Shown here: in pieces, positions 1 through 8,208 of the stretch
Numbering within the stretch: position 1 is the first letter of the stretch
Layout: the number at the start of each line of letters is the position of its first letter
From: Chryseobacterium jejuense
Lineage (GTDB): Bacteria; Bacteroidota; Bacteroidia; Flavobacteriales; Weeksellaceae
Assembly: GCF_900100075.1 (NCBI RefSeq)
Contig: NZ_FNEG01000001.1
Coordinates: 1 to 64,000 of the forward strand
Direction of reading: 5' to 3'
Length of the DNA: 64,000 nucleotides
Translations under genes and position numbers: made by a program
Notes under the pieces: model-generated
Databases searched by the model: none
What the model was told of the DNA's origin: nothing
Seen by the model: the letters and a program-made list of their open reading frames with translations, nothing else

Positions 1-10
1 ATTCTTCATG

Positions 11-42
11 ATAAAGCGGGCTAAAGCCCACTTCTATTGAAT
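11..42 (-). repeat. REP-like extragenic palindrome, copy 1
   Basis: On the minus strand this reads AATAGAAGTGGGCTTTAG followed by CCCGCTTT, a GC-rich imperfect palindrome (GGGCTTTAGCCC core) in AT-rich DNA. Related copies occur at 30814-30846, 31724-31900 (two) and 50944-51015, always between genes. No second half (ACGGCTTTAGCC type) is visible next to this copy. Confidence 0.75.
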
Positions 43-350
43 CCTGAATATGTAAAATAACAATAGACTTATTTTTATATTAAGCTATTGTGTTATGACA
101 AATATTCTTGGTATCATTACTATTCTTTTTCCCCATAGCAACTTTTGTCACTGACTACGTCTAATCTTCGATTTCTGTAAAGATCCTTAGCAATTATAAG
201 GCTATGAAATAAGCTATATCCATAACCAGAGTAGAATAAAGTTATGAATACCATTGTCTATACTCATTACTGATAATAATAGGTCCTTCACTAAATTAAT
301 AAACAAATACCCATCATTCATCACTTATCACTTATCATTAATACTTCATT

Positions 351-448
351 CTAGCCCCGATAGTAACGGTTACCCCACAGCATAGGTTGGAGCATGGCAG
401 GCGATGGCGCGAGGAGTATGAGTGGATAGCGGGATAAAGCTCCTGAAA
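351..448 (+). repeat. Long extragenic repeat element (CTAGCCCCGATAG ... GCGGGATAAAGCTCC)
   Basis: A GC-richer block of about 100 bp bounded by CTAGCCCCGATAG and GGATAGCGGGATAAAGCTCC. It contains no reading frame of note. From memory, this layout (AGCCCCGAT at one end, GCGGGA-AAGCTCC at the other, variable middle) recurs between genes in many Flavobacteriia. That family membership is recollection and needs a genome search. Confidence 0.5.
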
Positions 449-539
449 TAAGTAAATAGATGAAATTAATTTCCAGAATAAGAGACTTTTCCTCAAATAA
501 AATCAATAAGTTTGTATCAGTTTTCCAAAAAGAATTATA

Positions 540-1865
540 ATGTCAGGAAACATTCTGATTATCGATGATGAGATCAAGCTCCTTAAGTTATTAGGAATGA
601 TCCTTTCCCAAGAGAATTTTAACGTAAAAGAAGCTTCTACTGCCCGTTCTGCAATGACAATGTTGGAGCAGTATGATTTTGATGTTGTGCTAAGTGACGT
701 CAGACTTCCTGATGCGTTTGGGGTAGATCTTGTAAAGTCTATTAAAACCAAATATCCACATCTGGAAATTATTCTGATGACCGCATTCGGAAATATTACC
801 GATGCTGTACAGGCCATGAAAAATGGGGCTTATGATTACCTGGTAAAAGGGGATGATAATGAGAAGATTATTCCATTAGTCTATAAAGCATTAGATAAAG
901 TAAAAGATAACAGAACAAGAACTGTTCAGTCATGCGGAGCATTAAAAGGGTTTGGACAAATTATTGGTAATTCCCCATTGATTTTACACTCCAAAAAATT
1001 AGCAGAAAGAGTAGCATTAACTGATGCTGCCGTACTTTTAACAGGTGAAACAGGAACCGGAAAAGAGGTTTTTGCAAATGCTATCCATGAGGGAAGTGAG
1101 CGTAAGAAAAACACTTTTGTAGCGATTAACTGTTCTGCTTTTAGTAAGGAAATCCTGGAAAGTGAACTTTTCGGTCATAAGCAAGGTGCTTTTACAGGGG
1201 CAATAAAAGATAAGAAAGGATTAATTGAAGAAGCTAATGGCGGAACTCTATTCCTTGATGAGATTGGTGAAATGCCTATAGAACTTCAGGCAAAATTGCT
1301 TAGAGTACTGGAAACAAGAGAATTTATCAAAATGGGGGAAACCAAAGTTTCCAAATCTGATTTCAGACTGATTGCAGCTACTAATAGACACCTGGAAGAG
1401 GAGATAAAGCAAGGGAATTTTAGAGAAGACCTTTATTTCAGACTGAATGTTTTTGAAATTACACTTCCGTCTTTAAGAGAAAGAAAAGAGGATCTGAAAA
1501 TGCTGGCAAAGAATTTTGTTGATTTATTCTCAAATAAACTCCATCTGCCATCCATTCAGGTTTTACCGGAATATTATAAGGCCCTTGAGAAAAACGACTG
1601 GAAAGGGAATATCAGAGAATTAAGAAATGCCGTAGAACGCAGCCTGATTCTTATGAATGATAATATTCTGGATGCTGAAAGCCTTCCTCATTATTCAGAA
1701 AAGGCGGTTCCAGAGAGTGATTCTTTAAGTATGAGATCGCTTGAGAAAATTCATATCCAAAAAGTATTGCAATATACGAAGGGTAATAAGGCAGAAGCGG
1801 CTAGACTCCTTGAAATAGGAATTGCTACGCTATATCGTAAACTCGACGAATACGGACTGAAATAA
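540..1865 (+). CDS. Sigma54-dependent response regulator (NtrC family) of the Kdp locus
   Basis: A 441-residue NtrC-type activator. The receiver domain (about 3-120) has the acidic pair D9/D10, phosphoacceptor D53 in VVLSDVRLPD and the conserved K103. The AAA+ domain (about 140-375) has Walker A GETGTGKE at 169-176, the sigma54-contacting GAFTGA loop at 216-221 and Walker B GGTLFLDE ending at 241. The last 40 residues form a Fis-type helix-turn-helix. It lies directly upstream of kdpFABC, while the sensor KdpD and a histidine kinase lie at the far end of the same locus. It is therefore the likely replacement for the OmpR-type KdpE of proteobacteria, a known arrangement in Bacteroidota. Such regulators act on sigma54 promoters, and a candidate lies at 1984-1999. 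Its direct regulation of kdp is inferred from position. Confidence 0.93.
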   Translation: MSGNILIIDDEIKLLKLLGMILSQENFNVKEASTARSAMTMLEQYDFDVVLSDVRLPDAFGVDLVKSIKTKYPHLEIILMTAFGNITDAVQAMKNGAYDYLVKGDDNEKIIPLVYKALDKVKDNRTRTVQSCGALKGFGQIIGNSPLILHSKKLAERVALTDAAVLLTGETGTGKEVFANAIHEGSERKKNTFVAINCSAFSKEILESELFGHKQGAFTGAIKDKKGLIEEANGGTLFLDEIGEMPIELQAKLLRVLETREFIKMGETKVSKSDFRLIAATNRHLEEEIKQGNFREDLYFRLNVFEITLPSLRERKEDLKMLAKNFVDLFSNKLHLPSIQVLPEYYKALEKNDWKGNIRELRNAVERSLILMNDNILDAESLPHYSEKAVPESDSLSMRSLEKIHIQKVLQYTKGNKAEAARLLEIGIATLYRKLDEYGLK

Positions 1866-1888
1866 GTCTTTTATCATTTTAATAAAGA

Positions 1889-1913
1889 GCCTATCATTTT
1901 GATAGGCTTTTCT
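1889..1913 (+). terminator. Rho-independent terminator after the response regulator
   Basis: A 9-bp perfect stem (AGCCTATCA / TGATAGGCT, loop TTT) followed by a short T-rich tract. It separates the regulator from the kdp structural genes, so those need their own promoter. Confidence 0.8.
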
Positions 1914-1983
1914 GTTTTTAGATAGGTTTTGTATTGGTGTTAATTTATTGTATTTCAGTATGTTGTTTTATTTATTTCAGGAT

Positions 1984-1999
1984 TGGACCTTCTTTTGGC
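1984..1999 (+). promoter_or_regulatory. Candidate sigma54 promoter for kdp
   Basis: TGGACCTTCTTTTGGC resembles the sigma54 consensus TGGCACG-N4-TTGC. GG and TTG are at the correct relative distance (10 bases between the GG and the -12 dinucleotide), but the invariant -12 C is a G. It lies after the regulator's terminator and about 30 bases upstream of the first small kdp-linked ORF, where a promoter answering to the adjacent sigma54 activator is expected. The imperfect -12 element keeps this tentative. Confidence 0.3.
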
Positions 2000-2027
2000 A
2001 TATAGTCTCTGAATAAAATATTTAAAA

Positions 2028-2135
2028 ATGACAATTTCAAGAAAAACGTTTAAAAAACGGGAGCATGCAACTTTTAGTTTGCTGATTGTATCGTACGTAT
2101 TGTTTACACTTTTAACTCTAATAATAAAGATATGA
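2028..2135 (+). CDS. 35-residue single-span membrane peptide upstream of kdpF
   Basis: A short ORF with a basic N-terminus (SRKTFKKRE) and one hydrophobic stretch from about residue 16 to 34, so probably a one-span membrane peptide. Its TGA overlaps the next ORF's ATG in an ATGA arrangement (2132-2135), which is typical of translational coupling and argues for real translation. It is the first ORF after the candidate sigma54 promoter. I know no named family. It may be an extra small Kdp subunit or a leader ORF. It could also be a chance ORF. Confidence 0.45.
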   Translation: MTISRKTFKKREHATFSLLIVSYVLFTLLTLIIKI

Positions 2136-2215
2136 TGCTGATAAGTTTAATTCTGCTTTTTGCAGTATTGTTCTGGCTTTTATATAAATCAGTTGAATTT
2201 TTTGATAGAATATAA
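2132..2215 (+). CDS. 27-residue hydrophobic peptide between the coupled ORF and kdpF
   Basis: Starts with two consecutive ATG codons. The first overlaps the stop of the preceding ORF, and the second, at 2135, is an alternative start. The product is almost entirely hydrophobic (LISLILLFAVLFWLLYKSVE) with a charged end, resembling KdpF in size and character. Only four bases separate it from kdpF. It may be a second KdpF-like subunit or a membrane regulatory peptide. The function is unknown. Confidence 0.5.
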   Translation: MMLISLILLFAVLFWLLYKSVEFFDRI

Positions 2216-2219
2216 AATT

Positions 2220-2297
2220 ATGTGGAGTTTATTTTTCCTTTCAATTCTTGCCTTTGTGTATATCTGTTATGTTTTAATGAAACCTGAAAAATTTTAA
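2220..2297 (+). CDS. kdpF: KdpF, small stabilising subunit of the K+-transporting ATPase
   Basis: Twenty-five residues with one membrane helix and the ending YVLMKPEKF, which matches the usual KdpF tail (proline-glutamate-hydrophobic after the helix). KdpF is known to sit between KdpA and lipid and to stabilise the KdpFABC complex. It lies six bases before kdpA in the same direction, the usual order. It is too short for most gene finders. The call rests on size, tail motif and position. Confidence 0.8.
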   Translation: MWSLFFLSILAFVYICYVLMKPEKF

Positions 2298-2303
2298 AAG
2301 ACG

Positions 2304-3998
2304 ATGAATACAGAAATTTTAGGCATCATAGCCATGTTTGCTATTACATTAGTTATCGGAATATTTTTAGGTAAATACATTGCTAATGTTTATGGATACA
2401 AGAAAACCTTTTTAGATCCGGTTTTTCAGCCGATTGAAAAGTTAATTTATAAAATATCGGGAATCAATCCCAATCGCCAGATGAACTGGAAGCAGAATAT
2501 GTATGCGATGCTGGCGATTAATCTGGTTTGGTTTATTATAGGATTTATCCTCTTGCTCACCCAAGCCTGGTTACCTTTAAATCCGGATGGGAACCCGAAT
2601 ATGTCACCTGATCTGGCTTTTAATACAACCATCTCATTTTTAGTGAACTGTAATTTACAGCACTATTCAGGAGAAACGGGAGTAAGTTATCTAAGCCAGC
2701 TTTATCTGATGTTTTTACAGTTTGTAACGGCTGCAACGGGAATGGCTGCTATGGCTGTTCTTTTTAAAGCTTTTAAAGAAAAAACAGCTACAGAACTAGG
2801 TAATTTCTATGACTATTTTACTAAGTCAATGATTAGAATTTTACTTCCAATCAGTGTAATAGTTGCTTTAATTCTTTCTATTAATGGAAGTCCGATGACT
2901 TTTGAAGGAAAAGATCATATTACAACCCTTGAAGGGCAAAAAATAGACGTTTCCAGAGGTCCGGTAGCCGCTTTTGTTGCTATTAAACATTTGGGAACCA
3001 ATGGTGGTGGTTTCTTCGGAGCCAATTCAGCTCATCCTCTTGAAAACCCAAATTATATAACGAATATGACGGAAATGGTCACTCAGATGATTATTCCGTT
3101 TGCATTGGTTTTTGCGTTAGGTTTCTATTTAAAGAAAAGAAAATTATCATGGGTCATATTTACCGTGATGACGATTGGTTTCTTAGCGCTTACTGTTCCT
3201 AATATTGTTAATGAAACGGGAGGAAATCCTTTGATTACAAAAATGGGAGCAGACAGTAGCTTAGGTGCGATGGAAGGGAAAGAAATCCGTTTCGGTAGCG
3301 CTGCATCAGCCTACTGGAGTATTGCCACTACGGTAATTTCTACGGGTTCTGTAAATTCTATGCATGACAGTACGATGCCTCTTTCAGGGATGAATGAACT
3401 TCTTGCGATGATGATTAACTGCTTCTACGGCGGTTGTGGAGTAGGGATACTGAACTACTTTATCTTTATCATTCTCGCTGTGTTTATCAGTGGATTGATG
3501 GTAGGACGAACCCCGGAATTCATGGGGAAAAAGATCGAAGCCAAGGAAATGAAAATCGCGATGATTGTTGCTTTGTTCCATCCATTTTTAATTCTTGTGG
3601 GAACGGCTTTAACGGCTTATTTACCTGAATTTGGTGCTAAAACATTGAACAATCCCGGATTCCATGGTTTCAGTGAAATGCTGTATGAATTTACTTCTTC
3701 CTCAGCCAATAATGGATCAGGATTCGAAGGATTGGGAGATAATACCCCTTGGTGGAATATTTCAACAGGAATAGTACTGCTGTTATCAAGATTTATCCCA
3801 ATTATAGGACCGATAGCTATTGCAGGATTACTGGCTCAGAAAAAATTCATTCCAGAAAGTTCAGGAACATTGAAGACAGATACCGCAACATTCGGTTTTA
3901 TGACGCTGGCGGTTATTCTGCTAATTGCAGCCTTATCATTCTTCCCTGCATTAACTCTAGGACCTATTGCAGAACAGATACAATATTTCTCTAAATAA
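2304..3998 (+). CDS. kdpA: KdpA, potassium-translocating channel-like subunit
   Basis: A 564-residue polytopic membrane protein, close to the length of E. coli KdpA (557). It shows the four degenerate pore loops of the SKT superfamily: the NCNLQHYSGE region near residue 115, GTNGGGFFGANSAHP near 233, NSMHDSTMPLSG near 351 and TSSSANNGSGFEG near 465. KdpA binds K+ and passes it to the KdpB P-type ATPase. Family and role are secure. The start ATG follows kdpF by six bases. Confidence 0.97.
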   Translation: MNTEILGIIAMFAITLVIGIFLGKYIANVYGYKKTFLDPVFQPIEKLIYKISGINPNRQMNWKQNMYAMLAINLVWFIIGFILLLTQAWLPLNPDGNPNMSPDLAFNTTISFLVNCNLQHYSGETGVSYLSQLYLMFLQFVTAATGMAAMAVLFKAFKEKTATELGNFYDYFTKSMIRILLPISVIVALILSINGSPMTFEGKDHITTLEGQKIDVSRGPVAAFVAIKHLGTNGGGFFGANSAHPLENPNYITNMTEMVTQMIIPFALVFALGFYLKKRKLSWVIFTVMTIGFLALTVPNIVNETGGNPLITKMGADSSLGAMEGKEIRFGSAASAYWSIATTVISTGSVNSMHDSTMPLSGMNELLAMMINCFYGGCGVGILNYFIFIILAVFISGLMVGRTPEFMGKKIEAKEMKIAMIVALFHPFLILVGTALTAYLPEFGAKTLNNPGFHGFSEMLYEFTSSSANNGSGFEGLGDNTPWWNISTGIVLLLSRFIPIIGPIAIAGLLAQKKFIPESSGTLKTDTATFGFMTLAVILLIAALSFFPALTLGPIAEQIQYFSK

Positions 3999-4178
3999 AT
4001 TGTGAACATTAAAAATTAAAATCAATAGTCAACCATTCAGGAAGCTGAATCGTTTAGGGAACTCATTTAAAACTTACCGAAACGTTCACTACATAATATT
4101 ATCCAATCCTATGCCCTATAATTTAGTTTCTCTTAATGGTTGTTATTGATTTATAATGATATAAACTCTTTCAAAAAA

Positions 4179-6218
4179 ATGAAAAATAAATCACAAACAT
4201 TGTTTCAAAGAGATTTGGTAAACGAAGCGATTAAACAGTCTTTCGTAAAACTGAATCCGAAAATTATGTTTAAAAATCCAGTGATGTTTCTGGTGGAGAT
4301 CGGAACAGTGGTCATGTTTATAGTAAGCATGTTCAGCTTAACTGGTGATAAAACCCAGGGAAGTTTCTCATATAATTTCCTGGTATTCATTATCTTATTT
4401 TTTACCGTTTTATTTGCCAATTTTGCTGAAGCTATCGCTGAAGCCAGAGGAAAGGCACAAGCTGATACGCTTAGGAAAACCCGTGAGGAAACTCCTGCCA
4501 AACTGGTGATTGATAACAAACCTGGATTTCAGGTAGAAACTGCTTTAAAAATGTCTGCAGAAATGAAGCTTGGAGATATTTTTCTTTGTGAAACCGGAGA
4601 TCAGATTCCGATGGATGGAGAAATTATTGAAGGGCTGGCAACCATTGATGAATCTGCCATAACAGGAGAAAGTGCACCGGTTATCCGCGAAGCAGGAGGA
4701 GACAAAAGCTCAGTAACGGGAGGAACCAAGGTACTTTCAGACAGAATTAAGGTAAAAGTAACTACCAAACCCGGAGAATCCTTTTTGGATAAAATGATTG
4801 CTCTTGTAGAAGGAGCATCAAGACAGAAAACACCTAACGAAATCGCATTAACCATATTATTAGCAGGGTTTACCCTTACTTTTATTATTGTAACCCTAAC
4901 CTTAAAGCCTTTTGCAGACTATGCGCAGACTCCAATTACGATTGCCGCATTTATCTCACTTTTTGTCTGTCTTATTCCGACAACCATTGGAGGTCTGCTT
5001 TCTGCAATCGGGATTGCTGGAATGGATAGAGCATTGAGAGCCAACGTAATCACAAAAAGTGGAAAAGCTGTAGAAACAGCGGGTGATATTGATGTTTTGC
5101 TACTTGATAAAACCGGAACAATCACTATTGGGAACCGTAAGGCCACTCAATTTCATCCAACCAACGGAATTAAACTTGAAGACTTTATCAAAGCTTCTGC
5201 TCTGAGCTCGGTAGCAGATGAAACCCCTGAAGGAAAATCTATTATAGAACTGAGTCAGCTGAAATCAGAAGATCTGTTGGTTCCCAATCCAACCTACATA
5301 GACTTTACTGCTGAGACCAGAACTTCAGGAATTGATTTTGAAGAAACCAGAATCAGAAAAGGAGCTTACGACACTATAAAAAAACTGACTGAAAAAGCCG
5401 GGAATCTTTTCCCACAGGAAACCCAGGATGCGGTAACCAAAATTTCTGAAAACGGAGGAACACCTTTAGTAGTTTCCGTTAATGAAAAAGTATGGGGCGT
5501 TATTGAACTTCAGGATATTATTAAAACAGGAATACAGGAACGTTTCCAGAGACTGAGAAAAATGGGGGTAAAAACGGTAATGGTAACCGGAGATAACCCT
5601 TTAACGGCGAAATTTATCGCGGAAAAAGCTGGAGTTGATGATTTTATTGCCGAAGCCAAACCGGAAGATAAGATGAACTACATCAAGAAGGAACAGCAGG
5701 AAGGAAAACTGGTAGCGATGATGGGAGACGGAACGAATGATGCCCCGGCATTAGCTCAGGCCGATGTGGGGGTTGCGATGAACAGTGGAACTCAGGCAGC
5801 GAAGGAAGCAGGTAACATGGTAGACCTTGATAATGACCCTACCAAACTCATTGAGATCGTAGAGATCGGAAAACAATTATTGATGACCCGTGGAACTCTA
5901 ACGACTTTCAGTATTGCCAATGACGTTGCGAAATACTTTGCCATCATTCCGGCCTTGTTTATCACCTTTATTCCGTCATTACAGAAACTGAATATCATGA
6001 ATCTTCACAGTCCGGAAACAGCCATTTTATCAGCGGTTATTTTCAATGCGGTGATTATTCCTTTCCTGATTCCATTGGCGTTAAAAGGAGTGGCTTACAA
6101 GCCAATTGGTGCCAGTGCATTATTGAGAAGAAACCTTTTGATCTATGGTTTGGGAGGCGTTATTGTTCCTTTCATCGGAATCAAAATTATTGATGTAGTG
6201 ATTAGTCTATTCTATTAA
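4179..6218 (+). CDS. kdpB: KdpB, P-type ATPase catalytic subunit of the K+ pump
   Basis: A 679-residue P-type ATPase. It has the actuator motif TGES, the phosphorylation motif DKTGT with aspartate 310 (E. coli D307), the [13 protein letters not shown] membrane segment typical of Kdp[11 protein letters not shown], and the hinge [14 protein letters not shown] hydrolysis here drives K+ import through KdpA. I chose the ATG at 4179 ([10 protein letters not shown]) because the upstream extension starts with TTG and has no family resemblance. A gap of 180 bases to kdpA is wider than usual for this operon. kdpC follows after ten bases. Confidence 0.96.
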   Translation: MKNKSQTLFQRDLVNEAIKQSFVKLNPKIMFKNPVMFLVEIGTVVMFIVSMFSLTGDKTQGSFSYNFLVFIILFFTVLFANFAEAIAEARGKAQADTLRKTREETPAKLVIDNKPGFQVETALKMSAEMKLGDIFLCETGDQIPMDGEIIEGLATIDESAITGESAPVIREAGGDKSSVTGGTKVLSDRIKVKVTTKPGESFLDKMIALVEGASRQKTPNEIALTILLAGFTLTFIIVTLTLKPFADYAQTPITIAAFISLFVCLIPTTIGGLLSAIGIAGMDRALRANVITKSGKAVETAGDIDVLLLDKTGTITIGNRKATQFHPTNGIKLEDFIKASALSSVADETPEGKSIIELSQLKSEDLLVPNPTYIDFTAETRTSGIDFEETRIRKGAYDTIKKLTEKAGNLFPQETQDAVTKISENGGTPLVVSVNEKVWGVIELQDIIKTGIQERFQRLRKMGVKTVMVTGDNPLTAKFIAEKAGVDDFIAEAKPEDKMNYIKKEQQEGKLVAMMGDGTNDAPALAQADVGVAMNSGTQAAKEAGNMVDLDNDPTKLIEIVEIGKQLLMTRGTLTTFSIANDVAKYFAIIPALFITFIPSLQKLNIMNLHSPETAILSAVIFNAVIIPFLIPLALKGVAYKPIGASALLRRNLLIYGLGGVIVPFIGIKIIDVVISLFY

Positions 6219-6228
6219 AATTTAAAAA

Positions 6229-6786
6229 ATGAAAAATCATATCGTTTCAGCTTTCAGATTAAGTCTTGTCATGTTAGCTATTGTAGGGATTTATCTGATC
6301 GTTGTATATGCCGGATCAAAGGTATTACCTACTCAGGGAAATGCGGAGATCATTAATTATAAAGGACAAAAATTCTATGCCAACATCGGACAGGAATTTA
6401 AATCTGAAAAATACTTCCATGGCCGTCCATCCAATGTAAACTATAACGCAGCGGGAAGTGGAGGAAGTAACAAAGGTCCAAGCAATAAAGAATATTTGGA
6501 AACTGTACAAAAAAGAATAGATACCCTAAAATTACAGAATCCAGAAATGGGAAATGCTAAAGTGCCTGTAGAGTTGGCTACAGCAAGCGGAAGTGGATTG
6601 GATCCTGATATTTCAGAAGAAGGAGCTTTATATCAGGCCAAAAGAATTTCCAAAATGAGAAACCTTTCTGTAGAGAAGATTAATACCTTAATTAAAGATC
6701 AAACTCAGAAACCGTTTTTAGGGCTTTTCGGACCTTCAAAAATCAATGTTTTAAAGCTTAACATCGCTTTAGACCAATTAAAATAA
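6229..6786 (+). CDS. kdpC: KdpC, periplasmic-facing accessory subunit
   Basis: A 185-residue protein with one N-terminal membrane helix (about 9-29) and the conserved blocks FHGRPS, NYNAAGSGGSN, LVTASGSGLDP-like (ELATASGSGLDP) and a final region predicted to lie outside the cytoplasmic membrane. KdpC completes the KdpFABC complex and raises ATP affinity in studied systems. It follows kdpB closely and is the last ATPase gene of the operon. Confidence 0.95.
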   Translation: MKNHIVSAFRLSLVMLAIVGIYLIVVYAGSKVLPTQGNAEIINYKGQKFYANIGQEFKSEKYFHGRPSNVNYNAAGSGGSNKGPSNKEYLETVQKRIDTLKLQNPEMGNAKVPVELATASGSGLDPDISEEGALYQAKRISKMRNLSVEKINTLIKDQTQKPFLGLFGPSKINVLKLNIALDQLK

Positions 6787-6806
6787 TCTAATAATCTTGA
6801 ACTTAA

Positions 6807-6835
6807 CCATGTCAAGGTTTTAAACCTTGACATGG
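6807..6835. repeat. Perfect 14-bp inverted repeat after kdpC
   Basis: CCATGTCAAGGTTT and its exact reverse complement are separated by one base, 20 bases after the kdpC stop. The helix could form an mRNA-stabilising or attenuating hairpin between the ATPase genes and the downstream porin and sensor genes. There is no T-run, so it is not a classic terminator. A mobile palindrome is another possibility. Confidence 0.7.
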
Positions 6836-7077
6836 TGAGTTAGATCAACTTAAATAATTAAAATAATTGTACGGCAGAATTTATAAAATATTGTTAGATA
6901 CATTGAACCATTAAGAGTATTGAAAGAATTAAGTGTAAGTAAGAAAATCTAAAATTTCAAAATATTACCACTTATCATTCGCTTATAATCCTTTTCTTAA
7001 CAGCTTAGTTCTTTCTTAATGGTTATAATATCAGATGAATATATTTCTTTACTGTACTTAGACAATTCGAAATCAAC

Positions 7078-8163
7078 GTGAAAAAAATTACTATTATAGG
7101 AATGCTATTGGGAGTGTTTTTCTCAAAAGCACAATCATCAGACTCATTAAAAACAGAGCCTAAAGTTACATTTTCGGCTTATGCGGAACTCTTTTATACT
7201 TACGATTTTAATGAGCCGGGAAATCATCTCCGCCAGAATTTTTTATACTCCTACAACAGACATAATGAGGTCAATCTTAATCTGGGTCTCATAAAAGCCA
7301 ATTATCAGAGTGATAATATCAGAGCCAATCTTGCATTAATGGGTGGAACTTACGCACAGGACAATATGGCTGCAGAACAGGAAGCTTTGCGATATATCAA
7401 CGAAGCAAATGTAGGAATCAAAATATCCAAAAATAAAAACCTGTGGATTGATGCCGGGATTATGCCTTCTCATATTGGTTGGGAAAGTGCAATAGGAAAA
7501 GATAATATTAATCTGACAAGAAGTTTTGCGGCTGAAAATTCGCCTTATTTTGAAACCGGAGCTAAAGTTTCCTATACTTCAGACAACGGAAAATGGTTTG
7601 TAAGCGGATTGGTTCTGAATGGCTGGCAACGTATTGCAAAAGTAAAAGGAAATCAGAGTATTTCTTTTGGACATCAGGTGACGTACAAACCAAATGATAA
7701 AGTAACTTTGAATAGCAGTTCATTTATAGGAAATGATAAAGCCAAGGATGAGAAAAGAATGCGTTATTTCCATGATTTGTATGGAAGTTTCCAGTTAACA
7801 GACCAGTTTTCGGCTTTATTAGGATTTGATATCGGAGCAGAGCAGAAGACCAAAGGAAGTGAGCAATATAATATCTGGTACAGCCCAAATATACAGGCAA
7901 AATATCAGGTAGACACTAAATGGGCATTAGCCGGAAGACTGGAATATTACAATGATAAAAATGGAGTGATTATCAGTACAGGAAGTTCTAATGGTTTTCA
8001 AACCTTTGGATATTCACTGAATGTAGATTATGCTGTATTTAAAAATGTTGTTTTTCGTACTGAAGCGAGAGGATTTACTTCTAAGGACGCTATTTTTGCG
8101 AAAAATGATGATTTCAGAAAAGGAAATTTCTTCGTTACAACAAGTTTAGCGGTGTGGTTTTAA
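7078..8163 (+). CDS. Outer-membrane beta-barrel porin associated with Kdp (BBP2/OmpL-like)
   Basis: A 361-residue protein with a signal peptide ending at FSKAQ, then alternating hydrophobic strands throughout and a C-terminal aromatic residue (VTTSLAVWF), the hallmark of outer-membrane barrels. The start is GTG (VKKITIIGML). It resembles the putative porin family that accompanies kdp genes in Bacteroidota. Placement between kdpC and the KdpD-like sensor suggests it lets ions across the outer membrane when the Kdp pump is induced. That role is inferred from context. Confidence 0.8.
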   Translation: MKKITIIGMLLGVFFSKAQSSDSLKTEPKVTFSAYAELFYTYDFNEPGNHLRQNFLYSYNRHNEVNLNLGLIKANYQSDNIRANLALMGGTYAQDNMAAEQEALRYINEANVGIKISKNKNLWIDAGIMPSHIGWESAIGKDNINLTRSFAAENSPYFETGAKVSYTSDNGKWFVSGLVLNGWQRIAKVKGNQSISFGHQVTYKPNDKVTLNSSSFIGNDKAKDEKRMRYFHDLYGSFQLTDQFSALLGFDIGAEQKTKGSEQYNIWYSPNIQAKYQVDTKWALAGRLEYYNDKNGVIISTGSSNGFQTFGYSLNVDYAVFKNVVFRTEARGFTSKDAIFAKNDDFRKGNFFVTTSLAVWF

Positions 8164-8208
8164 CCAAGTGAAAAAGTGTTTAAAATAAAACTAAAAAGAA
8201 TCAAATCA

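Larger units (their letters stand above)
1..539. other. Gene-free left edge of the window
   Basis: No convincing coding region is visible on either strand. The stretch holds an inverted copy of a short extragenic palindrome (11-42) and a longer extragenic element (351-448). The rest is AT-rich DNA with simple CATCACTTATCACTTATC-type repetition near 318-340. The promoter of the downstream regulator presumably lies here, but no clear TAnnTTTG box is seen close to its start. Confidence 0.6.
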
